Below are positions 34,695 to 44,505 of a stretch of 64,000 nt of DNA, piece after piece. The notes under the pieces are model-generated. The model worked only from the letters and a program-made list of their open reading frames with translations, was not told the DNA's origin and did not search any database. Both the position numbers and the translations under genes were made by a program. The stretch is from Alloacidobacterium dinghuense. Lineage in GTDB: Bacteria; Acidobacteriota; Terriglobia; Terriglobales; Acidobacteriaceae. The stretch lies in the NCBI RefSeq assembly GCF_014274465.1, contig NZ_CP060394.1, forward strand, positions 6,138,001 to 6,202,000. The letters run 5' to 3'. Each line of letters starts with the position of its first letter. Within the stretch, counting starts at the first letter, position 1.

Positions 34695-35537
34695 CTATCG
34701 CGCACTCTTGCCATACACGCGCACATAATCAACCAGCATTTCTTGGGGGAACTTGCTCGAAGCATCCGGCAGCCCGGGCCAATCGCCTCCGACAGCAAGA
34801 TTCAGCAGAAGAAAAAACTTGCCATCGTCGAAGGGCCAAACCGCTCCTTCCGGGAGACTTGACGGCGTAAACGAAGCATAGACATTCGCAGGATCGTCCA
34901 CGTAATACTCAATTTTTTTCGGCGACCAAATCAGCCCGAAGGTGTGGAACGCATCGCCAAAGGCCTGATCGTGCGGCAGCGCGAAGGGCTGGCCTATCTT
35001 CGTGCCGGTAAATCCGGTTCCGTGGATGGAGCCGTAAATCGTATCCGGCTTCTTGCCGATGTTTTCCATGATGTCGAGTTCACCGCACGCAGGCCAATGT
35101 ACCGTCGATATGTTGTCGCCAAGCATCCAGAAAGCGGGCCAGAATCCCTGGCCTTTGGGAATCTTGATGCGTGCCTCGATGCGTCCGTACTGAAAACTCT
35201 TCAGCCCCTCAGACTTGATGCGCGCCGAGGTGTAATGTCCCTGGCCATCGCTGCGTGCAACGATGTGCAGATAACCGTCTTTGCCTAAAAATGCATTCGG
35301 CTTTGCACTATTACATGGTGCCTGCGAAGATTGATAGCTGCAGTAAGTTTCCAGCTCTTGATTGCCGAAGCCGTTGCTGCCCGTATCAAATTTCCAGTTT
35401 GCGAGTGAAGGTGCGGGGGCGCCAGAGTTGAATTCATCGCTCCAGATCAAGCGCTCATGCCGGTCCTGCGCCTGCGCAATTCCAGCGGTTAATAGCAACA
35501 GTGCGCTCAGCATGAGCCACGATCTGTTCAGTGTCAT
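34695..35537 (-). CDS. GH16 family endo-beta-glucanase (laminarinase-like)
   Basis: About 280 aa from ATG 35537; the frame extends to 35579 but the internal ATG directly precedes a signal peptide (WLMLSALLLLTAGIAQAQ). The catalytic loop is ELDIMENIG, giving the nucleophile Glu, Asp and acid/base Glu in the E-x-D-x2-E arrangement of laminarinase subfamily members. RIEARIKIPKGQGFWPAFWM and WPFDDGKFFLLLNLAVGG are also family strands. The expected substrate is beta-1,3-glucan outside the cell. It is convergent with the DHFR-like gene, two bases between stop codons. Confidence 0.9.
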   Translation of the reverse strand: MTLNRSWLMLSALLLLTAGIAQAQDRHERLIWSDEFNSGAPAPSLANWKFDTGSNGFGNQELETYCSYQSSQAPCNSAKPNAFLGKDGYLHIVARSDGQGHYTSARIKSEGLKSFQYGRIEARIKIPKGQGFWPAFWMLGDNISTVHWPACGELDIMENIGKKPDTIYGSIHGTGFTGTKIGQPFALPHDQAFGDAFHTFGLIWSPKKIEYYVDDPANVYASFTPSSLPEGAVWPFDDGKFFLLLNLAVGGDWPGLPDASSKFPQEMLVDYVRVYGKSAR

Positions 35538-35619
35538 ATTGTGCCCAATAACCGGGGAAAACACTCCGTTCAGCGGCAATCTATTTCATCCTTACGCATA
35601 AAGGCTGTATCAAAGAATC

Positions 35620-36027
35620 ATGTACTTGCAGTTTGATGTCGCGAACGTGATCAACGAATCATCGATTGCCACACTCGTCGATTGTTTCTACATGCGCGTG
35701 CGGCAGGACGATATTCTGGGCCCGGTTTTTGCAGAGAAGATCGGCAGTGACTGGGAGCCCCATCTGGAAACGATGCGATCTTTCTGGTCTTCGCTGATGC
35801 TCGCCAGTGGTCGTTATAAAGGCAATCCCATGGTGAAGCATCTGCTGCTGGCGCCGCGGATTAGCTCTGCGCATTTCGAGCGCTGGCTCGGCATCTGGAA
35901 ACAGACTACAGCCGAGCTATTTCCACCGGAAGCGGCTGCGATCTTTATGCGCAAGGCGGAAAGCATGGCCGACCGCCTGATTGAAACCATCGATCGGCAC
36001 CACGCATCGTTAGCGGTTTCGAACTAA
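35620..36027 (+). CDS. Group III truncated hemoglobin
   Basis: 135 aa. The 2-over-2 globin of group III is recognised by the N-terminal LVDCFYMRVRQDDILGPVF, with the B10 Tyr region, the W in FWSSLMLASGRYKGNP (the E-helix area with a conserved Gly-x-Pro), and the proximal His in SAHFERWLGIWKQT. Such proteins bind heme with high ligand affinity; oxygen, NO or redox roles have been suggested for the group. Its stop overlaps the end of the Gfo/Idh gene on the opposite strand by four bases. It is 82 bp from the divergent GH16 gene. Confidence 0.85.
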   Translation: MYLQFDVANVINESSIATLVDCFYMRVRQDDILGPVFAEKIGSDWEPHLETMRSFWSSLMLASGRYKGNPMVKHLLLAPRISSAHFERWLGIWKQTTAELFPPEAAAIFMRKAESMADRLIETIDRHHASLAVSN

Positions 36028-37112
36028 AGACTGAGTCCGCACGATTCGTAAATCTTGCTTATCCATTCCATATCGCGCAGACCCTCTTCGCCATTGGTCT
36101 TCGGTTCTTCGTTCTTGATGATGCAGTTGCTGAAATAGTCGGCCATGCGAACGAAGTGAGAAGGATCTTTGGCAGGATTCGGCTCGTCAAGAGTCGTCTT
36201 GTCGTTGAAGCTGGCCGTCAAATGCTGCCCTTCATAGGGGAAGGCGCTCTCCACGTTGAGAACCCCCTTCGATCCATGCACGCGATAGAAACCGTTCATG
36301 TTCGCGCCGTACGAAGTGTTGCAACTGGCAACAATGCCTGAAGGAAACTTCATCGTCCAGGAAGTGTTCTCTTCCACCTGATCGAAGCGACCATCGTGAT
36401 CAATGGTGGTTGAGTAGGCCTTCACTTCGACCGGTTCTTCGCCAGTCAAATAGCGGCAGGCATTCAGTGAATAGATCCCGACATCAAGCAGCGGGCCGCC
36501 GCCGGCCATCTTTTTATTCAAACGCCATTCGCCTGGGCTGATATTGAAGCCGTTCGCACTTTCAATGGCTTGTACTGTTCCCAGCTTTCCTTCGCGGATC
36601 AGAGAAATTGCGCGCAGATTCGTCGGCTCATACTGGCAGCGGTAGGCGATGAGCAGCTTCACATTCGCTTGTTTGCAGGCGTCGATCATCGAATGCGCAT
36701 CGGCTACGCTCGTGCACATCGGCTTCTCGCATAGCACATGTTTTCCCGCTTTCGCTGCACGGATACTGTACTCCGCGTGCATGTTGTTGGGCAGCGCGAT
36801 GTATACGGCATCAATCGTTTTGTTATCGCGCATCTGATCGCAGTTCTCGTAGGTATAAATTGAGCTGTCAGGCACTCCGTATTGCGCCGCCATTTTGCGA
36901 GCCTTGTCGGGATGGCCGCTGACGATTCCGGTGATCTTCGATTGGCTCGACATCTTCACGCCGGGCATAAAGTGATCCATTGAAATGCGGCCAAGGCCAA
37001 CGATGCAATAGCCAATCCGGTGATCGTCGCCTTGCGCATGAAGTTCCGGCAAGGCAGACGAGAGAAGAGTTGCACCCGCAAGGGTAGTGAACTGGCGGCG
37101 ATTTAGATTCAT
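36024..37112 (-). CDS. TAT-exported Gfo/Idh/MocA oxidoreductase (glucose-fructose oxidoreductase-like)
   Basis: 362 aa. A twin-arginine signal (NLNRRQFTTLAGATLL) shows export of a folded, cofactor-loaded enzyme. The Rossmann part has VGLGRISMDH in place of GxGxxG, and the diagnostic EKP in HVLCEKPMCTS with Lys-Pro. The C-terminal part has GGGPLLDVGIYSLNACRYL, the family's DxGxxH-like helix with Asn instead of His at the last position. Exported relatives are glucose-fructose oxidoreductases with tightly bound NADP. Substrate is a sugar or polyol by family; not determined. It is divergent from an aminotransferase gene. Confidence 0.85.
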   Translation of the reverse strand: MNLNRRQFTTLAGATLLSSALPELHAQGDDHRIGYCIVGLGRISMDHFMPGVKMSSQSKITGIVSGHPDKARKMAAQYGVPDSSIYTYENCDQMRDNKTIDAVYIALPNNMHAEYSIRAAKAGKHVLCEKPMCTSVADAHSMIDACKQANVKLLIAYRCQYEPTNLRAISLIREGKLGTVQAIESANGFNISPGEWRLNKKMAGGGPLLDVGIYSLNACRYLTGEEPVEVKAYSTTIDHDGRFDQVEENTSWTMKFPSGIVASCNTSYGANMNGFYRVHGSKGVLNVESAFPYEGQHLTASFNDKTTLDEPNPAKDPSHFVRMADYFSNCIIKNEEPKTNGEEGLRDMEWISKIYESCGLSL

Positions 37113-37196
37113 GCCATAGCTCCGTAAAATAACTTTGGATTAGACATCAATTGCAGCGAATAACTCAGTGGTGATACCCACGCTACTCGTGATTAG

Positions 37197-38381
37197 ATGG
37201 AAGGCATGGGAATAGCAACGGAAAAGCTGCGTCTCAGCGAGATTTCTCCACGCATCATGCAGTCGGAAATTCGTTCGATGACCGTAGAATGCGATCGCCT
37301 TGGCGGAGTGAATCTCGCGCAGGGCGTCTGCGATACCGAGGTGCCTTCTGTCGTAATTGAGAGCGCGATCAAGGCCATTCATGACGGTCACAACATTTAT
37401 ACGCGCATGGATGGACTTACGCCGCTGCGCGAGTCTATCGCGCGAAAAATGGCGCACTACAACGGTATCCACGTTGATCCCGAATCGGAAGTGCTGGTCA
37501 CTTCCGGTGCAACGGCAGGGCTGTACGCCGCGTGCCTGGCACTCTTCGACCCCGGCGATGAGGTTGTGCTGTTCGAGCCGTTCTACGGCTACCACGTCAA
37601 TACGTTGTTGAGCCTTCGCATGCAGCCCAAAGCAGTGCCGATGGCAATGCACACATGGGAGATTGATTTCGGCGTCCTGCGTGCAGCCATTACGCCGCGC
37701 ACACGGGCGATCATTGTCAATTCGCCATCGAATCCGTGCGGCAAAGTTTTCAGCCGCGCTGAGTTTGAAAAAATCGCAGCCCTTGCGGACGAACACGACC
37801 TCTTTCTTCTTACCGATGAGATCTACGAATATTTCCTCTTCGATGGCAGGGAACACATCTCGCCCGCGTCGCTTCCAGGAATGGCTGAGCGGACGATCAC
37901 AATTTCAGGACTGTCGAAGACCTTTAGTATCACAGGATGGCGTATTGGCTATCTTGCAGCTGACAAGCGCTGGCTCGGCTCGATTGCTTACTTTCACGAC
38001 CTGACCTATGTTTGCGCGCCAACACCTTTCCAATACGGCTCTGTTACAGGGCTCGTTGAGCTTCCCGATAACTTCTACCTGCAACTGGCAACTGAGTATC
38101 AGGCCAAGCGGGATATGCTTTGCTCTGCATTGCAGGACGTCGGTTTTACGCCCTCGATTCCGCAGGGCGCTTACTATGTGCTGGCCGATGTCAGTGCTGT
38201 TCCAGGCGCCACTGCGCGTGAGAAGGCGCGCAATCTGTTAGCGCAGACTGGAGTGGCAGGGGTTGCCGGTACTGCATTTTTCACCGGAGGTCGCGGCGAA
38301 GAAATCATGCGCTTCTGCTTCGCCAAGCGCGACGAGGATCTGCAGCGTGCCTGCGATGCCCTGCGTAGCTATCGCATCTGA
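37197..38381 (+). CDS. Class I/II PLP aminotransferase
   Basis: 394 aa; an ATG three codons later is an alternative start. Fold type I landmarks are VNLAQGVCDTEVP near the N-terminus, LVTSGATAGLYAACLALF, NSPSNPCGKVF for the PLP ring, LTDEIYEYFLFDG and the Schiff-base Lys in SGLSKTFSITGWRIGY. The pattern is that of kynurenine/glutamine/methionine-type aminotransferases of the aspartate aminotransferase superfamily. Amino donor not resolved. Its last 13 bases overlap the end of the convergent DUF1800 gene. Confidence 0.9.
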   Translation: MEGMGIATEKLRLSEISPRIMQSEIRSMTVECDRLGGVNLAQGVCDTEVPSVVIESAIKAIHDGHNIYTRMDGLTPLRESIARKMAHYNGIHVDPESEVLVTSGATAGLYAACLALFDPGDEVVLFEPFYGYHVNTLLSLRMQPKAVPMAMHTWEIDFGVLRAAITPRTRAIIVNSPSNPCGKVFSRAEFEKIAALADEHDLFLLTDEIYEYFLFDGREHISPASLPGMAERTITISGLSKTFSITGWRIGYLAADKRWLGSIAYFHDLTYVCAPTPFQYGSVTGLVELPDNFYLQLATEYQAKRDMLCSALQDVGFTPSIPQGAYYVLADVSAVPGATAREKARNLLAQTGVAGVAGTAFFTGGRGEEIMRFCFAKRDEDLQRACDALRSYRI

Positions 38382-40420
38382 AATTCAGGCGAGCCAAGAA
38401 TCAGCGCTGACATTGTATCCAGCTGCTGCGTAGCATCTGCTGGTGCAGCAGTCTGAGCCAGTTGCTCACGAATGACCGAGTTTGTCTTCGCAGAAACATC
38501 TCCGGCAATCAGCAATTGCTCCATCAACTCAAGAGCTTCGTCCTGCCCGCTAGGCACAGCAGCCTTTTGCGTCATGATGGCTGGTTCGACAGCGACGCGG
38601 TGCAGAGAATCCGGCGAAGTCGCAGGCCGCGCCAGCAGGCCGTCGGCAAGCAGGTGCGGAGCGTCGAACTTCATTCCGCCGAGCTTGCTCGTGGTCAACT
38701 GCATGGAAAAATTCAGCCGGTCAACTAACGCCGCAGAGTTCATCCAGTGATCGGCTGTCATCGGGTATCCGGTTGGTGGCTGCATCTGGTAAAGCGGCTC
38801 GCCCATGCGAGCCAGCGTGCCCACCAACGCGCCGGGGTTCGTGGGATTCGTATCTGTGGAACGAAACGCCGAGGCGACGAATTCGAGCGGCGTCTTTACC
38901 TTATTGCGATAGTTTGTGCGCGACCAGAATTCAGGGGAGTGCACCATGGTCCGCAATACCTGCTTGATATCGCCGTCAGAGGAGAGATAGGTCTGCGCCA
39001 TGCGATCGACCAGTGCCGGAGGGGGCTCGTCGGCGACAAAGCGCTGCGCTAATTTGTAACTGATAAAGTGAGCGGTCTGCGGCTGCGCGGCCAGCCATGT
39101 CAGCGCCAGTACGCCCTCGTTGAAGCCATTTTCTTTGATCGTCTGCCCAAACCACTTTTTCGTGCCCGGCTCGTGCCACCGCGGATTAAAGACAAAGGGC
39201 CCACCCAGTTCGGGATGATCAATCGTCCAGCCAGTAAAAATCTTTGCCAGGTTCGTGACGTCAGCCTGCGTATAGCCGCCATTAACGCTGACCGTGTGCA
39301 GCTCCATTACCTCGCGGCCATAGTTTTCGTTCAGGCCACGGTCTTGCTGCTTGGGATTGGCTTTCTGCCGATTGGCGGCAAGCGAATCAGGCCCAATGCT
39401 GGTGCGGTTGTCGAGATAGTCGAGCATCGCCGGATGCTCCGCGGTTGCCAGCAGCAGATCTTTGAACTTGCCCAGGGCATGTTCGCGGATGGCATTGCGT
39501 TCGTAGTCCGCGAGATAGTACGTTTCGATGGGATTTTTGTGCAGGAAGATATTGAAGTGATTGAACCAGAAATCGGTCATCACTTCTTCAAGCTGCCGCT
39601 CGCTCAGAATCGCACGCAGAATCTTTGCCTGCTGCAATTCATTCTGCGCTACCCCGATGCCTGCTGCGCCGCCACCCATCATCTGAAAGATCTCGCGCTC
39701 GCGTGGGGTGAAGTCGTTCATGAGCATCGTGCGCTGCGGGTCGGTAACGCGACGGCAAAGGATCATGCGCTGTTCCGCCGGCAAACGCATGATTGCCTGC
39801 ATGCGCAGGCCTTTCTGATAGCCAAGAATCTGATCTGCCAGAGTCTGTGCTGTTGGGCCACTCTGTGGCTCATCCTCCATATCGATCGGCGGAGGAGCCT
39901 GCTCGGCATTCGTCTGCATTACCGGCATCGAGGCACTCTGAGTCTGGTTCGCCGCTGCATCCCGTGCCTGCTTGCGTTTGTAGCGTTCCAGCATGACTTC
40001 GTATGCTCCGGCGAGCATCGGATCCTGCGGCATGGCGAGTTTGCCGGCATCAATCTGGCGAATCACGCCCCCATCGGGAAAGTTCATCGCCACCTGCGGC
40101 GGAGCCATCGTCAACGATGGAAAGGCGGCTAGCCGTTTGTCGAGGTCGGCATTTGAAATGGAGTCGGGATTCAATTGTTGTTCAAACCACACCTCCCAGC
40201 CAATTTTTGTGACCGCCGCCACATCTCCAGGCCGCGGACCAAAGGTGAAGCGAGCAAGAACTTGCTGTGCGCGCTCCTCGTTCGTGAGTGGAGGAAGTAC
40301 CGGTTCGGCTTTGGACGGAACTTTATGATGAGATGCAGCGTGTGAAGGGCTCTGCGCGACCGCCGCGATCGGCAACAGAGCAATGGCAAAGAGGCTTAGT
40401 GATAGAGTTGTGCGGATCAA
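38369..40420 (-). CDS. DUF1800 domain protein, secreted
   Basis: About 683 aa from TTG 40420. This start has AGGAG six bases upstream and is followed at once by a signal peptide (SLSLFAIALLPIAAVAQ). A longer frame to 40690 overlaps msrQ and reads as noise. DUF1800 features include the early QVLARFTFGPRPGDVA, MTDFWFNHFNIFLHK, RNAIREHALGKFKDLLLATAEHPAML, DYLDN and LNENYGREVMELHTV. A Pro/Gln-rich low-complexity insert lies around residues 130-190. Function is unknown; DUF1800 proteins are usually next to a DUF1501 gene, which is absent here. Confidence 0.85.
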   Translation of the reverse strand: MIRTTLSLSLFAIALLPIAAVAQSPSHAASHHKVPSKAEPVLPPLTNEERAQQVLARFTFGPRPGDVAAVTKIGWEVWFEQQLNPDSISNADLDKRLAAFPSLTMAPPQVAMNFPDGGVIRQIDAGKLAMPQDPMLAGAYEVMLERYKRKQARDAAANQTQSASMPVMQTNAEQAPPPIDMEDEPQSGPTAQTLADQILGYQKGLRMQAIMRLPAEQRMILCRRVTDPQRTMLMNDFTPREREIFQMMGGGAAGIGVAQNELQQAKILRAILSERQLEEVMTDFWFNHFNIFLHKNPIETYYLADYERNAIREHALGKFKDLLLATAEHPAMLDYLDNRTSIGPDSLAANRQKANPKQQDRGLNENYGREVMELHTVSVNGGYTQADVTNLAKIFTGWTIDHPELGGPFVFNPRWHEPGTKKWFGQTIKENGFNEGVLALTWLAAQPQTAHFISYKLAQRFVADEPPPALVDRMAQTYLSSDGDIKQVLRTMVHSPEFWSRTNYRNKVKTPLEFVASAFRSTDTNPTNPGALVGTLARMGEPLYQMQPPTGYPMTADHWMNSAALVDRLNFSMQLTTSKLGGMKFDAPHLLADGLLARPATSPDSLHRVAVEPAIMTQKAAVPSGQDEALELMEQLLIAGDVSAKTNSVIREQLAQTAAPADATQQLDTMSALILGSPEFQMR

Positions 40421-40458
40421 CCCATGCTCCTGACAACGGTATAAACCGGAATCCAGGC

Positions 40459-41112
40459 TTAGAGTTGCGCCGGTTGTGCCTTTACCTGTCTCGATCGCGT
40501 CGTTTTGAATAAATATGTAAGCACTGGCCGCGCCAGGAGCAGAACCCCAAGTACAAGGGTGATCGTAAGCGGCGTGCGCACGCCTGATTTTACCCCCCAC
40601 CAATAGTGAACAACCCCCGCAATTGCCGATACATACGCCAGCCGATGCAACGCTTGCCAACGCTTGCCGCCCAACTTGCGGATCGACCACGTCGTTGACG
40701 TCAGGACGAGAGGAACGAGCAGCATCCAGGCGGTGAGTCCGGCGGTAATGAATCGCCGGCGGGTAATGTCATTGATCATCGCGCTTAAGCTGAAGTTCGA
40801 ATAGAGCCAGACATAGGTCAACAAATGCAGGCATGCATAGAAGAAGGCATAAAGACCCAGCATCCGCCGGAAGCGGATGAGCCAGCTCAGTTTCGGAATC
40901 AGTCGTCGCACCGGCGTAATTGCAAGGGAAGTCACCAGTAAGCGGAGCGTCCCCTTTCCGGTAAAGAAAGTAACGGCAGCTATCGGATCAGCGCCAAGCG
41001 CATCCGGTACGGTGGTGCTGGCCTGCCAGAACTTCCAGGCCAGCCACATAACCGGCGCAAGGCACGCGATATGCACCAGCACTTTCAGGAAAACGATCAG
41101 TCGATTCGGCAT
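40459..41112 (-). CDS. msrQ: Heme-binding membrane subunit of methionine sulfoxide reductase MsrPQ
   Basis: 217 aa with about six membrane helices. Conserved His residues of the ferric-reductase-like fold are in FYACLHLLTYVWLY and in WQALHRLAYVSAIAGVVHYWWG, which hold b hemes. It passes electrons from the quinone pool or FMN to MsrP. The start is two bases after the msrP stop, so the two are one transcript. This completes a periplasmic repair system for oxidised methionine. Confidence 0.92.
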   Translation of the reverse strand: MPNRLIVFLKVLVHIACLAPVMWLAWKFWQASTTVPDALGADPIAAVTFFTGKGTLRLLVTSLAITPVRRLIPKLSWLIRFRRMLGLYAFFYACLHLLTYVWLYSNFSLSAMINDITRRRFITAGLTAWMLLVPLVLTSTTWSIRKLGGKRWQALHRLAYVSAIAGVVHYWWGVKSGVRTPLTITLVLGVLLLARPVLTYLFKTTRSRQVKAQPAQL

Positions 41113-41114
41113 GA

Positions 41115-42086
41115 TTAGTAGTATTTGCGCAGATCCATACCGTTATAGAGGCTGGCCACCTGGTCGCCATAGCCATTGAACATCAGCGTCGCGCGGCGTT
41201 GTTTGAAGACCGGTTCGCCGATACGCCGCTCATACTTCTGGCTCCAGCGTGGGTGATCGACATTGGGATTCACATTTGAGTAAAACCCGTATTCATTCGA
41301 GGCCTGATCGTTCCACGCTGTGTGTGGCTGCTTTTCAACGAAACGCACTTTGACAATCGATTTTGCCGACTTAAATCCATATTTCCACGGCACCACGATG
41401 CGCACAGGCGCGCCATCCTGGTTCGGCAGCGTCTCTCCGTAAAGCCCGAAGCAGAGCAGCGTCAGCGGGTTCATCGCCTCATCCATGCGCAGCCCCTCGG
41501 AGTAGGGCCAGTTGATGGAAGACTGGCTGAGTCCCGGCATCTGCTTGCGATCCGCGAGCGTCAGGAACTGTACGAACTTGGCATTGCCAAGGGGTTCGCA
41601 TTCCTTGATGAACTCAGACAGTGAATAGCCAACCCACGGGATCACCATGCTCCACGCCTCGACGCAGCGGAGTCGATACACGCGCTCTTCCTGCGGACGC
41701 AGCTTCAGGAGCGTGTCGATATCGAAGGTCTTCGGCTTTTTCACCAAGCCTTCCACGGTCACCGTCCATGGTCGCGTCTGCATCCTCCCCGCGTTCTTTG
41801 CTGGATCGCCTTTCTCCACGCCGAATTCATAGAAGTTGTTGTAATTGGTGATGTATTGGTATGGCGTCAGGTCTTCGCCGGTAGTGGAAAGCGGACTCTT
41901 CACCGTATCGAGTTTTGTGCCAGCATGAACTCGACGACTCGGTTCGAGAATCCGCGCCATGCGCTCTCCGGCAAGCGCCGCGACTCCAGCGGCTCCGGCT
42001 GCAGCCATAAACTTTCGCCGGTCCATGTAGGCAGATTTTGAAGTGATTTCAGAAGAAGGAATGTCGCTCGATTTGCGGATCAACAT
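41115..42086 (-). CDS. msrP: Periplasmic methionine sulfoxide reductase, molybdopterin catalytic subunit
   Basis: 323 aa. A twin-arginine signal ([14 protein letters not shown]) lies after a 20-residue extension; an internal ATG at 42026 would place it at the N-terminus. The molybdenum-ligand Cys is in [15 protein letters not shown], and family strands NNFYEFG and [16 protein letters not shown] surround the Moco site. [19 protein letters not shown] is the C-terminal half of the sulfite-oxidase fold. MsrP reduces both diastereomers of methionine sulfoxide in periplasmic proteins. It heads the msrPQ pair. Confidence 0.93.
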   Translation of the reverse strand: MLIRKSSDIPSSEITSKSAYMDRRKFMAAAGAAGVAALAGERMARILEPSRRVHAGTKLDTVKSPLSTTGEDLTPYQYITNYNNFYEFGVEKGDPAKNAGRMQTRPWTVTVEGLVKKPKTFDIDTLLKLRPQEERVYRLRCVEAWSMVIPWVGYSLSEFIKECEPLGNAKFVQFLTLADRKQMPGLSQSSINWPYSEGLRMDEAMNPLTLLCFGLYGETLPNQDGAPVRIVVPWKYGFKSAKSIVKVRFVEKQPHTAWNDQASNEYGFYSNVNPNVDHPRWSQKYERRIGEPVFKQRRATLMFNGYGDQVASLYNGMDLRKYY

Positions 42087-42245
42087 CGGTCAGTGCCCTG
42101 TTTCTCTAATTACAGACTAAAGTACGCATTTACCTGCGAGAGTAGATGTTTTTGCTGCTCACAAATAAATCCAAAACTTGTATGGCTCCAAAAAGCGATA
42201 CCTAAGCAATTGGAAGCCACATCTTATGATTCATAGGAGGGGTGA

Positions 42246-43052
42246 ATGGTTACAGATAACCTGCACGCAACGCAGAAACTTTCACCAGAGGAAAACGACC
42301 GCATGCGGCAGGCGTCCGAGTTGCTGCTTGCGGCACGTCGTGATTCGCAGCCTATCGAAAGTCTGCCAGAAGCACTGCGTCCACACATGCTCGATGAGGC
42401 CTACGCACTGCAAGACATCATCGCCCGCGCTTTGGGACCAATTGGCGGCTGGAAAGTCGGCGCCACATCGCCCGACGCAACCCCCGCATACGCCCCTATG
42501 CCGCTGCTCGGCGGCTTCGCGCACAGCGGGCAGACGCTGAGCGAATCGTATCGCCGTTACCGTGGCGTCGAAGCCGAAATCGCCTTTCACCTCGGCAAAG
42601 ACCTTCCTGTTCGCAAAGAGGCTTATACACGCAAAGAAGTCATCGACGCGATCGCTTCAGCGCATCCGGCCATTGAACTCATGGAACCGGCATTCCTCAA
42701 TCCCGATATCGTCGACCGGCTCTCCATGATTGGCGATTTGCAGATGAATGGCGGCTTCGTCTACGGCCCCGCACTTCCTTCTTGGCAAAGCGCTGATCTC
42801 ACAAAGGAAACTGTCGTTGTGACCATCGACGGAGCCGTTCGCTTCACAGGCACCGCTTCGAACCCCGCCGGAACCGATCTTCTGCGGCTTGTTACATGGC
42901 TGGCGAATGAAGGCCAGCATCGCACCGCCGGCCTCAAAGCCGGTGACTGGATCACCACCGGAAGCTGGTGCGGCAAGTTCAACGCAAATTCTGGATCGGA
43001 AGTGCGCGTCACCTTCTCAACCTTCGGAACAGTGCAGGTTTACTTTGCCTGA
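42246..43052 (+). CDS. 2-keto-4-pentenoate hydratase (FAH superfamily)
   Basis: 268 aa. The fold is that of MhpD/DmpE hydratases: AYALQDIIARALGP at the start of the domain, GGWKVGATSP, the metal ligands in GVEAEIAFHLGKDLP (Glu-x-Glu) and the later D-x-G type region, and GDWITTGSWCGKF near the end. They hydrate 2-hydroxypentadienoate in aromatic meta-cleavage; relatives decarboxylate oxalocrotonate. No other meta-cleavage genes are here, so the actual substrate may differ. The final 13 bases overlap the convergent APC permease gene. Confidence 0.8.
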   Translation: MVTDNLHATQKLSPEENDRMRQASELLLAARRDSQPIESLPEALRPHMLDEAYALQDIIARALGPIGGWKVGATSPDATPAYAPMPLLGGFAHSGQTLSESYRRYRGVEAEIAFHLGKDLPVRKEAYTRKEVIDAIASAHPAIELMEPAFLNPDIVDRLSMIGDLQMNGGFVYGPALPSWQSADLTKETVVVTIDGAVRFTGTASNPAGTDLLRLVTWLANEGQHRTAGLKAGDWITTGSWCGKFNANSGSEVRVTFSTFGTVQVYFA

Positions 43053-44422
43053 GATGCAAACGGCCACTCGCGGCGTCTGTAGGCGCGGGCGAAATACAGA
43101 AGGCTGCCCGTCACCGCAATCACTCCCGCATACACAAATTCGCGCGAGGCGTCAGGCCGAGAGAACACGATGAACAAAAAGCCGGCGAGCGCTAGAAGCG
43201 GCGGCAGAGGGTAAAACCACAAACGAAAGGGTCGCGGCATCTCTGGACGCCGGATCCGCAGCAAAATTACTCCGACCTGCTGCAACAGGTATTGCAGAAT
43301 GATCCGGATCGCCACCAGCGCCGCGATTACGTGCGAGAGATCAAAGAAGCAGAAGATTGCCGCGACAACCCCAAGCGCAATCAGCGAGACGTTAGGAAAG
43401 CCGTGCCTCGGATGCAAAGTTGCGAATGAACGGAAATAGTTACCATCGAGAGCCGCGGCATACGGCGCGCGCGAATAGGTCAGCAGCAGAGAAAAGACAG
43501 AAGCGAATGCCGTCCACATCACCAGCGCAGCCAGCACCCGTGCTGCCGTCACTCCGAAAGTCCGCTGCATAAGAACAGCAACCACAGCGTAACGCCCATC
43601 GCCGCCTTTCACCAGTTCCTGCCATGGAATCACGCCGAGTACGCTGATGTTCATCAACAAATACAGCACCGCGACGATCGCAATCGAAATCAGCACAGCG
43701 CGCGGAATCGTCCGTCCAGGATCACGCACTTCGCCGCCGAGAAAGCAGACCGTGTAATAACCCCAGTAGTCGTACGTTGCAATCAGCGTAGCCGCGCCCA
43801 GCCCTTGAAAGAACGCCGGAGTGAGATGAAATGCGCCTGCCGGCATGACTACTTGCGACGCATGAAAATGTGTTACTCCCGCGAGAATGACGGACCCGAT
43901 GGTTAGCAGTACTCCCGACCACAACACCCACGCGAGTCGCCGGATGGTGCTGAGATTGCGATAGAGGAGCGCAAGAATCAGCAGACAGCTTCCTGATGCA
44001 AGCAGGCTGGTGTAACGAAGGTGGGACATTCCCGCAACCGTATTGCCAAGAGACGGCCAAAGATATGCGGCATACTGCGAGAGGCCGATGCAGCCCGAAG
44101 CAATGGAAAGGGGCGCGCTAAATCCAAGCTGCCAGATGTAGAGAAACGAAGCCCAGCGTCCCGCGCCGTTGCGACCGTAAATCTCACGCAGAAATGTGTA
44201 TGACCCGCCCGCCTCCGGCATCGCTGCGCCCAGTTCCGCCCAAACCAGGCCATCGCACACAGCGATCAGTGCGCCGAGAATCCAACCCAGCATTGCCTGC
44301 GGTCCACCCATTGCAGCCACCACGAGGGGCAGCGTAATGAACGGTCCCACGCCGATCATGTTCATCATGTTCAGCGAGACAGCGTTTCCCAGGCTCAGTT
44401 GTCGTTTCAGTTGCGACGGCAT
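43040..44422 (-). CDS. APC superfamily amino acid permease
   Basis: 460 aa with twelve membrane helices. The first helix has the unwound Gly-rich substrate motif MNMIGVGPFITLPLV, and helix 2 follows (AMLGWILGALIAVCDGLVWAELG). GGSYTFLREIYG is the conserved cytoplasmic loop. It would import an amino acid or a polyamine by cation symport or exchange. Start ATG at 44422 lies 83 bp from the divergent PIG-L gene, so both promoters share that gap. Confidence 0.88.
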   Translation of the reverse strand: MPSQLKRQLSLGNAVSLNMMNMIGVGPFITLPLVVAAMGGPQAMLGWILGALIAVCDGLVWAELGAAMPEAGGSYTFLREIYGRNGAGRWASFLYIWQLGFSAPLSIASGCIGLSQYAAYLWPSLGNTVAGMSHLRYTSLLASGSCLLILALLYRNLSTIRRLAWVLWSGVLLTIGSVILAGVTHFHASQVVMPAGAFHLTPAFFQGLGAATLIATYDYWGYYTVCFLGGEVRDPGRTIPRAVLISIAIVAVLYLLMNISVLGVIPWQELVKGGDGRYAVVAVLMQRTFGVTAARVLAALVMWTAFASVFSLLLTYSRAPYAAALDGNYFRSFATLHPRHGFPNVSLIALGVVAAIFCFFDLSHVIAALVAIRIILQYLLQQVGVILLRIRRPEMPRPFRLWFYPLPPLLALAGFLFIVFSRPDASREFVYAGVIAVTGSLLYFARAYRRREWPFASQAK

Positions 44423-44505
44423 GCTTCGATCATCATCAAAGAGTGAAAGGCAGTCAGTGGATTGTACACTGGGCTTGAACCCTTTCCTGGAGACTAGACA
44501 AGTAG

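Noticed and set aside
39068-40132. 354-codon plus-strand frame
   Set aside because: Antisense shadow of the DUF1800 gene.
40421-40690. N-terminal extension of the DUF1800 frame
   Set aside because: It overlaps msrQ and reads as noise; TTG 40420 with AGGAG and a signal peptide is the better start.
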